This document shows, piece by piece, positions 19,173 through 27,405 of a stretch of DNA of 64,000 nt. Positions within the stretch are counted from its first letter, which is position 1; every line of letters begins with the position of its first letter. The stretch is from Polaribacter sp. IC066 (lineage in GTDB: Bacteria > Bacteroidota > Bacteroidia > Flavobacteriales > Flavobacteriaceae). Made by a program: the position numbers and the translations under genes. The notes below the pieces were generated by a model that was given only the letters and a program-made list of their open reading frames with translations, was not told where the DNA came from and made no database searches. The stretch covers positions 59,227 through 123,226 of the forward strand of contig NZ_VORR01000003.1 of NCBI RefSeq assembly GCF_007997085.1. Direction: 5' to 3'.

Positions 19173-22100
19173 TTATACTTCAACAACATCAATTTTGTTA
19201 TTTATGTATATTAATATTTTTTTGACCACCTTAAAATTCATCGACTTTAAAACTCTTTCATATCTTAAAATTTGTTGATGATGCTCATTTGAAGGATTTC
19301 CTGTCTTATAATCCATAATCACAACCTCATTTATGTTGTTAAATACCAGTCTATCTGGAATTAAAATTTGATTATCAACATCTACAATTTCTCTTTCAGT
19401 ATATATAATGACTTCTTCCGAAAAATAGTTTGCTAACTTTGGATGCCTTAAAACGTCATAAATTTTATCTTTAATTTCTTTTGACTGCTTCTCATTCATA
19501 AATCCTTGTTGCTGAAATTGATCTACAATGATAGCAACATCGTTTATTGTAATAATTTTTGATAAAATTTCATGAATTAAATTCCCGAAATTAATCGCCT
19601 CGCCTTGCGTTGTATCCCACAATTTAGAAGCACCTGCTAATAAAACTACATTATGTTCTTGCCAAGGCGTAGAAATAAATTTTTCGTGAATTTCTGCAAC
19701 TGATTTCAACGCTTCTTTTTTACTAGCTCTATTTTCATTGCCAAAAGAATAAGTTAATAAATCATCGTCCCAAAGATTGAGTTGTTTTAAATAATTGATA
19801 AAAACACCCGAATAAAAGTTGGTGTTTTCTTCTCCTTTAGATGACAGTTTCTTCTCTGTAATGATATGTAACTGCTCAACTGCTCTCGTTAAAGAAACAT
19901 ATAGTAGGTTGAAATTATCTAATTCTAATTCTTCTCTTTGTTCGTTATAAATTTCTAAACCTGTATTATTTACATGGCTTAACTCTTTGTTATACGGAAG
20001 TAACAACTCCTTAAAATTATCATAATTATCGGGTAATTCATTAATCCAAACCTTCGGATTAATTTGTCGGTAAATATCTACATCACAAGGAAAAATTACT
20101 ACAGGAAACTCTAATCCTTTCGATTTATGAATCGTCATAATCTGCACTGCATTTGCACTTTCTGGCGCAACAATACTTAATGCATTTTTTTTGAGTTCCC
20201 AAAACTCTAAAAACTCACTAACATCGATATTTTTTCTCTGTTGCTCTAAAACAACATCTAAAAAAAACTGAACATAGGCATCCGAAGAATTCACTAAATT
20301 AAAACTCCTTACAATCTCCTCAATTTTCTCATAAAATGGCATTTGATGAAATACTGAAATCTCAAATGAAATTCCGTGTACTTTTAAAGCTTCAAAAATG
20401 GTTTTATTATCCGCTTTAGCGAACTCTTTAAAAAAAGTATGTTTTAGATTTTCAATTTGTAAATGTTGTTGTAAAAAATAGAGCATTTCAAAGCGCGTTT
20501 CCTCGTCATTCGGATTTTGTAAAACTTTTAAAACATCGACTATAAAACATACTTTTGGACTATTTTGTAATAACAGCGTTTCTGATGAAATAATATCGAT
20601 TCCGTTTTCTGATAAATAGTTTGCAATCGCCACACCATCTGACCTTTTCCTTGTCAGAATACAAATTTCACCTAAAGAAAAATCCTTCTTTAACTCGTGT
20701 ATTTTCTCTAAAACTTTCTTCGGATATTTTACTTTCTCATCTTCCTTTTCTTCTTCTTTCTCGAGAAACGAAAGTGAAACAAACCCGCCTTTTTTAGAGT
20801 TTTCTAATTGATTATTGCCTTCTAAAAATAAGTTTTTATAGGAATCATTTTGGATGAAGTTCGCGGTATGTTTAAAAAACGAATTATTAAAATTGATAAC
20901 TTCTGAATAGCTCCTAAAATTAGTTTCTAAATTTCTAATTTCTTTGGGAATCGCAAAAGGATTTACTTGATCAGAACCCAATGCTATAAATTGCTCTGCT
21001 TTACCACCACGCCATCTATAAATTGCTTGTTTTCCGTCGCCAACCAAGAGTAAATTACCGTTTTCTTGTGCTAATGCATTATCAATTAACGGAATTAAAT
21101 TCTGCCATTGCAATACCGAAGTGTCTTGCATTTCATCAATAAAATAATGCTGAAAACGCTGCCCAATTCTTTCATAAATAAAAGGTGCGGGTTGCTCTTT
21201 TATGTTATCTGAAATCAGCTGATTAAATTCTGAATTGAGTCTAATATTATTCTCTTCCTTAATTTTCTCTAACTCAATATTAATATTATTTAAAACCGCC
21301 AACGGAATGATGTTTTTTAATGCCAATTTATTCATTAAAAACTGACTGTAAATTCCTTTTGATTTATGAAATAAATTGATGATTTCTGGAACAATACTTT
21401 CTATACTTTGTGCAACTGAATCATTGGTAGATTTTGAGTAATATTGATGAGTATCAATGGCTTTTTGAACGGTTTCACTTCTTGTTAAATAGGTAAAATT
21501 AAAAGCTTTCTCATTGATATCTGCAAAGAACTTTGGTATGGTTGCGCGCATAAAATCTTTATGCTCTAAATCATGACTTGCAATTAAACCCAAACAGTCT
21601 TCCCCAACCTTCTTAAATTCAATTTTTAATTCTTTTTGATGTAAAAAAAGCTTTGATTTTAAATTCGTGAAATCGTCTAAACTTTTAGCAGAAAGCGCTC
21701 TAAAATGTTTGATATCGTCTTCATTTAAAAGTATTCTAGCAAAATCATTTAAATCTCTAGAAATATCCCAAGATTTATCATCATCTGTTTTATCTAAAGT
21801 ATATTCTATCAGTAATTTTGTAAGTTTTTTATCGGTTCCTATTTTAGAAATCAACACATCAACTGCTTGATTTAAAAGTGAAATAGCATCCATTTCTACC
21901 TCAAAATTCAATGATAATCCTAAATCATGTGCAAAGCTTTTGATTATTTTATGCGTAAAACTATCAATTGTAGTAATTGAAAATGCAGAATAATTTTGCA
22001 AAATTGCATTTAATATTTTCTGACTTCTTTCTTGAATTAGCGCTTTATCAATAGTAGTTTCTTTCAAAATTAGTTGAAGTAAATCATTTTCTTTTCCTTC

Positions 22101-22301
22101 AGAAAAATCTTCTAAATTAGACAATACCCGCTCTTTCATTTCACCAGCGGCTTTGTTGGTAAAAGTGATTGCTAATACTTTTTGAAACGTAAAAACGTTT
22201 TCTGAACTTAATAAAACTTTTATGTATTCTTTTACGAGTGTAAAAGTTTTTCCGCTACCGGCAGAAGCATTGTAAACTTGAAAAGCTGATGATTGTTGCA
22301 C
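19173..22301 (-). CDS. UvrD/RecB-like helicase-nuclease (AddA-like)
   Basis: A 1042-residue superfamily 1A helicase with a C-terminal PD-(D/E)XK nuclease, the layout of AddA in double-strand break repair. Visible helicase motifs are NASAGSGKTFTL (residues 11-22), AITFTNKAAGEMKERV (Ia), FIDEMQDTSVLQW (II), LLLVGDGKQAIYRWRGG (III) and IMTIHKSKGLEFPVVIFP (V/VI region). The nuclease end shows LIPDRLV followed by VIMDYKTG. The start is a GTG at 22299-22301, needed to keep the P-loop near the N-terminus. In related genomes an AddB-like nuclease gene often adjoins it; here the upstream neighbours are metal transporter genes instead. Confidence 0.92.
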   Translation of the reverse strand: MQQSSAFQVYNASAGSGKTFTLVKEYIKVLLSSENVFTFQKVLAITFTNKAAGEMKERVLSNLEDFSEGKENDLLQLILKETTIDKALIQERSQKILNAILQNYSAFSITTIDSFTHKIIKSFAHDLGLSLNFEVEMDAISLLNQAVDVLISKIGTDKKLTKLLIEYTLDKTDDDKSWDISRDLNDFARILLNEDDIKHFRALSAKSLDDFTNLKSKLFLHQKELKIEFKKVGEDCLGLIASHDLEHKDFMRATIPKFFADINEKAFNFTYLTRSETVQKAIDTHQYYSKSTNDSVAQSIESIVPEIINLFHKSKGIYSQFLMNKLALKNIIPLAVLNNINIELEKIKEENNIRLNSEFNQLISDNIKEQPAPFIYERIGQRFQHYFIDEMQDTSVLQWQNLIPLIDNALAQENGNLLLVGDGKQAIYRWRGGKAEQFIALGSDQVNPFAIPKEIRNLETNFRSYSEVINFNNSFFKHTANFIQNDSYKNLFLEGNNQLENSKKGGFVSLSFLEKEEEKEDEKVKYPKKVLEKIHELKKDFSLGEICILTRKRSDGVAIANYLSENGIDIISSETLLLQNSPKVCFIVDVLKVLQNPNDEETRFEMLYFLQQHLQIENLKHTFFKEFAKADNKTIFEALKVHGISFEISVFHQMPFYEKIEEIVRSFNLVNSSDAYVQFFLDVVLEQQRKNIDVSEFLEFWELKKNALSIVAPESANAVQIMTIHKSKGLEFPVVIFPCDVDIYRQINPKVWINELPDNYDNFKELLLPYNKELSHVNNTGLEIYNEQREELELDNFNLLYVSLTRAVEQLHIITEKKLSSKGEENTNFYSGVFINYLKQLNLWDDDLLTYSFGNENRASKKEALKSVAEIHEKFISTPWQEHNVVLLAGASKLWDTTQGEAINFGNLIHEILSKIITINDVAIIVDQFQQQGFMNEKQSKEIKDKIYDVLRHPKLANYFSEEVIIYTEREIVDVDNQILIPDRLVFNNINEVVIMDYKTGNPSNEHHQQILRYERVLKSMNFKVVKKILIYINNKIDVVEV

Positions 22302-22340
22302 AGAATTATTTTTTATGCAAAATACAAAATATAGCGATTG

Positions 22341-23501
22341 TTATCCTCTAAATAAAAAGAAATCCTCTTTTATAGATTCTATTTTAGAATGATCATTGGT
22401 AATAATATAATCGATCGCTTTATCGGTAAAATTCTTCCCCTTATCCGTTAAAGAAATAATACTTTTATCGATGGTGATCATATTGTTTTTTAAAGCTAAA
22501 TCTAGCACCGATTTCGATCTTACACGTCGCCAATTAATATGTTCATTTAAATGATTTATATGGCGTTCACTTATTTCTTGATGATTGTTTAAATGTAATA
22601 AAAAAGTTAATAATGAGACTTCTATTTGTTGTTGTCTGTTTCTATATAACACAGAAATTAAACCTCTTTTTGGAGCGAATAAATACACTAGTAAGAATAC
22701 AATTCCTAAAATTGTGGTCATAGAACCAGAAATCGAAGCATCTAACCAATGCGCTAACCAATAACCAGCAATCGCAGAAAAAACTCCAAAAATCACCGAC
22801 AAAACTAACATTCTCTTTAAATTATCGGTTAATAAATAGGCAGTTGCTGCTGGCGCAATCATTAAGGCAACCACTAAAATTGCCCCGACTGCATCAAAAG
22901 AACCCACAATCGTTATGGAGGCAACACTCATTAATCCGTAATGAATCATGATTGGCGAAAAACCTAAAGCGGTTGCCAAACCAGCATCAAACGTGCTAAT
23001 TTTTAATTCTTTAAAGAAAGCGAATAACAAACCGATGGTTATTAATAAAATAGTTCCTATAATCCAGAGAGATTTTGGTCCTAAATCAGCTCCATCAACT
23101 AAAAAACGATCAAAAGGCGCAAACGCTAATTCTCCTAATAAAATGGCATCTGTGTCTAAATGTACATCATTCGCATTTTTTGCAATCATAATCACACCAA
23201 TACTAAAGAGGACTGGGAAAACCAAGCCAATTGCAGTATCTTCTTTTACCAATCTTGTTTTCTGAATAAATTCAACTAAAACAACCGTAACTACTCCAGA
23301 CAATGCTGCCATAACAATTAATAACGGCGAGTTTAAATCGTGTGTGATAAAAAAGCCCAACACTAAACCTGGTAAGATAGAATGACTAATTGCATCGCTA
23401 ATTAACGCCATTTTTCGCAACACTAAAAATGTACCCGGAATTGCACAGGCAATTGCCACGATACTCGCAATTAATTGTATTTCTATTTGAGCACTACTCA
23501 T
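22341..23501 (-). CDS. Metal ABC transporter permease (TroD/ZnuB family) with C-terminal winged-helix tail
   Basis: An ABC-3 family permease for divalent metals. I start it at the ATG at 23499-23501 (MSSAQIEIQ), giving an ATGAGTAG overlap of 8 bp with the end of the preceding permease gene. The family signature RKMALISDAISHSILPGL and about eight helices occupy residues 1-275. The last 100 residues are soluble (SERHINHLNEHINWRRVRS, DKSIISLTDKGKNF) and look like a winged helix of the DtxR type, giving a permease with a DNA-binding-like tail on the cytoplasmic side. It is the last gene of the metal operon. Confidence 0.88.
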   Translation of the reverse strand: MSSAQIEIQLIASIVAIACAIPGTFLVLRKMALISDAISHSILPGLVLGFFITHDLNSPLLIVMAALSGVVTVVLVEFIQKTRLVKEDTAIGLVFPVLFSIGVIMIAKNANDVHLDTDAILLGELAFAPFDRFLVDGADLGPKSLWIIGTILLITIGLLFAFFKELKISTFDAGLATALGFSPIMIHYGLMSVASITIVGSFDAVGAILVVALMIAPAATAYLLTDNLKRMLVLSVIFGVFSAIAGYWLAHWLDASISGSMTTILGIVFLLVYLFAPKRGLISVLYRNRQQQIEVSLLTFLLHLNNHQEISERHINHLNEHINWRRVRSKSVLDLALKNNMITIDKSIISLTDKGKNFTDKAIDYIITNDHSKIESIKEDFFLFRG

Positions 23502-24561
23502 TTTCGTTTCCTTGTTGATTGTATAAATTTGCTGCAAAATGATATCCTTTTGGCGTCATAGACCACATAGAACCATCTACACTTATATATTCTTTTCGTT
23601 CTAATTTTCCGAGTGATTTTCTGGTATACCCATGAAAATTATTTAATATTTTTACCGCGTGTGGATGCGAAATATTCTCATGATCTTGGGCAATTTCAAA
23701 CATAAAAGCCAATGTTTTATGCAGCTCTAAATCTTTTCTATTCTGAATAAATCTAATTTGTCTAAATAATAAGCCTCTTGACGGAGAAAAAACAAAAGAG
23801 AATCCCACAAAAACAGCAGCTACTAAAACAATTACGGGTCCGGTTGATAAATTATTCTGACTTGCACTAATGGCAGTACCGATAACGCCTGAACTAGCTC
23901 CGAAAAACGCAGCCAGAACTACCATAACTCCTAAACTATTCGTCCATTGTCTTGCGGCTGCAGCTGGCGCTAATAACATGGCACTCATTAATACAACGCC
24001 CACCGTTTGTAAGCCTAAAACAATTGCAATTACAATAAATGAGGTTATTAAAATATCAATAAACTGAATATTAAACCCTAGAGTCTTTGCATAATCGGCA
24101 TCAAACAATAAAATTTTAAACTCTTTCCAGAACAACAGCAAAACAATTAAACAGATAAAAGTTACGATCGCCATAAACCAAACATCTCTTGCCAACAAAG
24201 TTGCTGCTTGTCCGAATAAAAATTTATCCAAGCCAGCTTGGTTCGCATTTGGTAGCTTTTGAATATAGGTTAGTAATAACATCCCAAATCCGAAGAAAAT
24301 GGATAAAATTAAACCCAATGCAGTATCTGATTTTAAATGTGTTCTTTTGGTAATACTTCGAATCCAAAATGCACCCAACAAACCACTTACCAAAGCACCT
24401 ATCAGTAATACATTGGTTTCTTTTGTGCCTGTAATTAAAAAAGCGATTGCAATTCCAGGTAAAGCTGCGTGTGAAATAGCATCACCCAACAAGCTTTGTT
24501 TTCTCAAAACAGCAAAGCTACCTAACATACCACAAATTGCACCCAATATTGCCGTACCCAA
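23494..24561 (-). CDS. Metal ABC transporter permease (TroC family) with winged-helix tail; start uncertain
   Basis: The partner permease of the gene above: LRKQSLLGDAISHAALPGI, helices to about residue 265, and a soluble C-terminal tail with a winged-helix look (YTRKSLGKLERKEYISVDG, MTPKGYHF). The start is a problem. The coordinates use a TTG at 24559-24561, which begins inside the first helix. The frame stays open and family-like further upstream (FSEYIQLVFTDYTLRTITL) as far as a stop at about 24640, but contains no ATG, GTG or other TTG there. A heptamer microsatellite sits exactly in that place, so the original start may be lost, or a rare start such as ATC at about 24620 is used. Confidence 0.85.
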   Translation of the reverse strand: MGTAILGAICGMLGSFAVLRKQSLLGDAISHAALPGIAIAFLITGTKETNVLLIGALVSGLLGAFWIRSITKRTHLKSDTALGLILSIFFGFGMLLLTYIQKLPNANQAGLDKFLFGQAATLLARDVWFMAIVTFICLIVLLLFWKEFKILLFDADYAKTLGFNIQFIDILITSFIVIAIVLGLQTVGVVLMSAMLLAPAAAARQWTNSLGVMVVLAAFFGASSGVIGTAISASQNNLSTGPVIVLVAAVFVGFSFVFSPSRGLLFRQIRFIQNRKDLELHKTLAFMFEIAQDHENISHPHAVKILNNFHGYTRKSLGKLERKEYISVDGSMWSMTPKGYHFAANLYNQQGNENE

Positions 24562-24643
24562 GGTGATTGTCCGTAGGGTATAATCTGTAAAAACTAGTTG
24601 TATGTATTCTGAAAAGTCGATGGTTTTGGTTTTTAGTTTTTAG

Positions 24644-24717
24644 TTGTTGGTGGTTGGTGGTTGGTGGTTGGTGGTTGGTGGTTGGTGGTTGGTGGTTGGT
24701 GGTTGGTGGTTGGTTGT
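24644..24717. repeat. Heptamer microsatellite (TGGTTGG)9 at the 5' end of the permease gene
   Basis: Nine perfect TGGTTGG units at 24651-24713, flanked by worn units TTGTTGG and TTGTTT. It lies inside the metal operon, immediately before the open frame of the TroC-type permease. Seven-base units change spacing to the start, and frame if translated, each time a unit is gained or lost. Confidence 0.95.
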
Positions 24718-24982
24718 TTAAATTTATATATTTTATGAATACGAACTCATCTAAAAAACTTAAATATTTAAGTTATAATCGTTAAAATTTGTTTCTTGTT
24801 TAAAAAATCAACACATATACAAATAAAAAGCATAGATTTTGTTATTTTAGTCTGTCTCTTGTTTCTTTTTTATCTTGTTTCTTGTTTCTTGCTTCTTGTT
24901 TTAAAAAAATCAACAAATAGGTGCATAGAAAACATAAATTTTGATGCTTTAGTCTTGTCTCTTGTCTCTATTTCAAAAAAAC
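24718..24982. repeat. Imperfect tandem duplication between ATPase and permease genes
   Basis: Two related blocks, about 24795-24867 and 24893-24970, both read CTTGTTT(T)AAAAAA, TCAACA, an A-rich middle, TTTTAGTCT or CTTTAGTCT, then GTCTCTTGT. They are separated by CTTGTTTCTT-type simple sequence. No gene is visible. This is unusual spacer material in an operon whose other genes overlap or nearly touch. Confidence 0.65.
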
Positions 24983-25723
24983 CTACCGCTGCACACTAAC
25001 CTTATAATTTATCCCATAGGTCTTGGTCAAATTATCATCATTAAAAATCTCTTTTACGGGGCCTGTTGCTATTTTTTTTACATTTAAAAACGTAACCCAA
25101 TCAAAATATTCTGGCACGGTTTGTAAATCGTGATGTACAACAACCACTGTTTTTCCAGCTTTTCGTAATTCTTTTAATATGTTGATAATCGTAATTTCTG
25201 TGGTTGCATCTACCCCTTGAAAAGGCTCATCCATAAAATAGATAGCAGCATTTTGCGCTAAAGCTCTTGCCAAAAACACCCGTTGCTGTTGCCCGCCTGA
25301 TAATTGATTTATTTGTCGGTCTTTAAAAGAAAGCATTCCTACTTTTTCTAAAGACTCTAATGCTGTTTTTCGTTCTTTTTTGCCAGGTCTTTTAATCCAA
25401 CCTAAACTTCCGTAAGTTCCCATCATCACTACATCTAAAGCTGTGGTAGGAAAATCCCAATCTACACTTCCTTTTTGAGGAACATAACCAACTAATTTCC
25501 GTTGTTTGTCATAGGGTTTTCCGTAGATAGAAACACTACCTGCAATCGGATCTATAATTCCTAAAATAGATTTTATCAAGGTTGATTTTCCTGCGCCATT
25601 CGGACCCACAATTGCCATTAAAACACCTTCAGGAATCGCTAAATCAATATCCCATAAAACAGGTTTATAATTGTATGCAACCGTTAAATCATCTACAGCA
25701 ATTGCTATTTTTTGTGGTTCCAT
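24983..25723 (-). CDS. Metal ABC transporter ATP-binding protein
   Basis: The 246-residue ATPase that drives the two permeases. It has Walker [11 protein letters not shown]-loop [15 protein letters not shown], signature LSGGQQQR, Walker [14 protein letters not shown] and H-loop [13 protein letters not shown]. The [10 protein letters not shown] stretch is typical of the manganese/zinc/iron (TroB, MntB, ZnuC) group. It ends about 265 bp before the permease microsatellite and starts 5 bp downstream of the binding-protein gene. Confidence 0.95.
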   Translation of the reverse strand: MEPQKIAIAVDDLTVAYNYKPVLWDIDLAIPEGVLMAIVGPNGAGKSTLIKSILGIIDPIAGSVSIYGKPYDKQRKLVGYVPQKGSVDWDFPTTALDVVMMGTYGSLGWIKRPGKKERKTALESLEKVGMLSFKDRQINQLSGGQQQRVFLARALAQNAAIYFMDEPFQGVDATTEITIINILKELRKAGKTVVVVHHDLQTVPEYFDWVTFLNVKKIATGPVKEIFNDDNLTKTYGINYKVSVQR

Positions 25724-25728
25724 AGACT

Positions 25729-26637
25729 CTATTTTAATGAATTTACAATGATTTTCACATTGTGTTTATACATGCCAATATAGGTAGCCTCGGCTGTGCC
25801 TCTACTTCCTAAAGCATCAGAATATAACGTTCCTCCAATCACTACTTCCTTGCCTTTTGCCCTTACCGCCTCTTGCAAAGCTTCCACGGTTCTTTTTGGC
25901 ACTGAACTTTCTACAAAAATTGCTTTTACATTTTTTTCTTCAATAAAATTCGCCAATCTCTGAACGTCTTTTACGCCTGCCTCTGTTGCGGTAGATAAAC
26001 CTTGTAAGCCAACGACATTAAACTGAAATTCTTTTCCGAAATAATTAAAAGCGTCATGCGCTGTTACTAAAATTCTCTTTTCAATTGGTAAAGAATTTAC
26101 TTGTTGGATTATTGTTGTCTTTAAAGATGCTAATGTTTTTAAATAATTCGCTCCGTTTTTTTTATAAGTTGCTGCATTTTCAGCATCAAACTCACATAAT
26201 TTATCGGTAATATATTGCGTGATAATTTCCCAATTGGCAATATCAAACCAAATATGAGGATCGTAATTAGACGCGAAATATTCTGAACCAATTAAGGTAG
26301 CGGTATCAATAGCATCAGAAGCTGCAATGGTTTTTTTATCTTGTTGACGCATTTTCTCAAACACATCCTCTAATTTCCCCTCTAAATGCAAACCGTTATA
26401 CACAATTACATCCGCATTAAATAGTTTACTTACATCGCCTTCACTTGCTTTGTATAAGTGCGGATCTACGCCCGCACCCATCAATCCTTGGATGTCTATT
26501 TTATCACCACCAATATTTTTTACCAGATCGGTAATCATTGTTGTGGTAGTAACCACTTGTAATTTTCCGTTCTTTTTGGGTTTTTGTTGGCAAGCGAAAA
26601 CGGTTATTAATAATACTAAAATTATATATTTTTTCAT
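25729..26637 (-). CDS. Metal-binding lipoprotein of an ABC transporter (TroA/ZnuA family)
   Basis: A 302-residue cluster A-I solute-binding lipoprotein (lipobox VFAC, Cys16). The four expected metal ligands are visible: His60 (GVDPHLYK), His128 (YDPHIWFD), His194 ([10 protein letters not shown]) and Asp274 ([10 protein letters not shown]). His-His-His-Asp matches TroA, whereas MntC-type manganese proteins have Glu in the third place; zinc or manganese are both possible. It lacks the His-rich loop of ZnuA. The gene is 6 bp downstream of the DtxR-family regulator and 5 bp upstream of the ATPase. Confidence 0.93.
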   Translation of the reverse strand: MKKYIILVLLITVFACQQKPKKNGKLQVVTTTTMITDLVKNIGGDKIDIQGLMGAGVDPHLYKASEGDVSKLFNADVIVYNGLHLEGKLEDVFEKMRQQDKKTIAASDAIDTATLIGSEYFASNYDPHIWFDIANWEIITQYITDKLCEFDAENAATYKKNGANYLKTLASLKTTIIQQVNSLPIEKRILVTAHDAFNYFGKEFQFNVVGLQGLSTATEAGVKDVQRLANFIEEKNVKAIFVESSVPKRTVEALQEAVRAKGKEVVIGGTLYSDALGSRGTAEATYIGMYKHNVKIIVNSLK

Positions 26638-26643
26638 ATTATG

Positions 26644-27297
26644 CTACTTCTTTAGGTATAAATTATTTGCTATTTTCTTTGAGATTGATAGTTTTTCTCC
26701 ATCAATTTCTATGGATAAAGAATCATCAAAATCTTCTTTTTCTAGCACCGTAATTTTTTTTCCTAGTGTGATTTTCTTCTTATCTAAAAAGCGTAAAAAT
26801 TCTGATGAAGAATCATTCACCCCAACACAAACGCCACTTTCCTCTTTATTTAAGGTTGATAAAAGAATTTTATCAACTGTGTTTACATTCCCTTCTTTGT
26901 CAGGAATTGGATCTCCATGAGGATCATGTGTCGGAAAACCCAAAAGTGCATCTAATTCATTAATTAATTTTGGCGATTTTATATGCTCTAATTGTTCTGC
27001 AACATCATGCACCTCATCCCAAGAAAAATTTAATTTCTCTACTAAAAAAACTTCCCACAATCTGTGTTTTCTTACAATATTGGCTGCGGTTTTTTTTCCG
27101 AATTCGGTTAACGTAACTCCTTGGTATTTTTTATAAAGCACCACTTCTTTCTCAGATAATTTTTTAATCATATCTGTTACAGAAGAAGCTTTTGTTTCTA
27201 AACTTTTGGCAATTGCATTTGTACTAATCCCTTTTTTAGAATCTGATTCTAAATGATAAATTGCCTTTAAATAATTCTCTTCAGAAAGTGTAAACAT
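26644..27297 (-). CDS. DtxR/MntR-family metal-dependent transcriptional regulator
   Basis: A 217-residue regulator with the three parts of DtxR: an N-terminal winged helix (EENYLKAIYHLESDSKKGIS, then SLETKASSVTDMIKKLSEKE), a metal-binding dimerisation domain (VRKHRLWEVFLVEKLNFSWDE, EQLEHI, FPTHDPHGDPIP) and an SH3/FeoA-like C-terminal domain. With bound Fe, Mn or Zn it should repress. It is the first gene of the transporter operon and faces the TonB receptor gene across a perfect palindrome, its likely operator. Confidence 0.94.
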   Translation of the reverse strand: MFTLSEENYLKAIYHLESDSKKGISTNAIAKSLETKASSVTDMIKKLSEKEVVLYKKYQGVTLTEFGKKTAANIVRKHRLWEVFLVEKLNFSWDEVHDVAEQLEHIKSPKLINELDALLGFPTHDPHGDPIPDKEGNVNTVDKILLSTLNKEESGVCVGVNDSSSEFLRFLDKKKITLGKKITVLEKEDFDDSLSIEIDGEKLSISKKIANNLYLKK

Positions 27298-27318
27298 TCA
27301 ACTAAATTTTTGATAGGA

Positions 27319-27383
27319 CAAAGATATACTTTTTATATTTATTAAATAATTTTTAGACTAGTCTAAAAATAATGTTATATTTG
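27319..27383. promoter_or_regulatory. Divergent promoters around a perfect 22-bp palindrome (DtxR-family operator)
   Basis: Positions 27349-27370 form a perfect palindrome with half-site ATTTTTAGACT. To the right, TATATTTG (27376-27383) is a -7 element for the TonB receptor gene; to the left, TATCTTTG on the minus strand (27319-27326) is one for the dtxR-like gene. The palindrome overlaps the -33 regions of both, so bound regulator could shut both off together. The site's identity as the operator is inferred from position and symmetry. Confidence 0.75.
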
Positions 27384-27405
27384 CCGAAAATTAAAGTGTT
27401 TTAAA

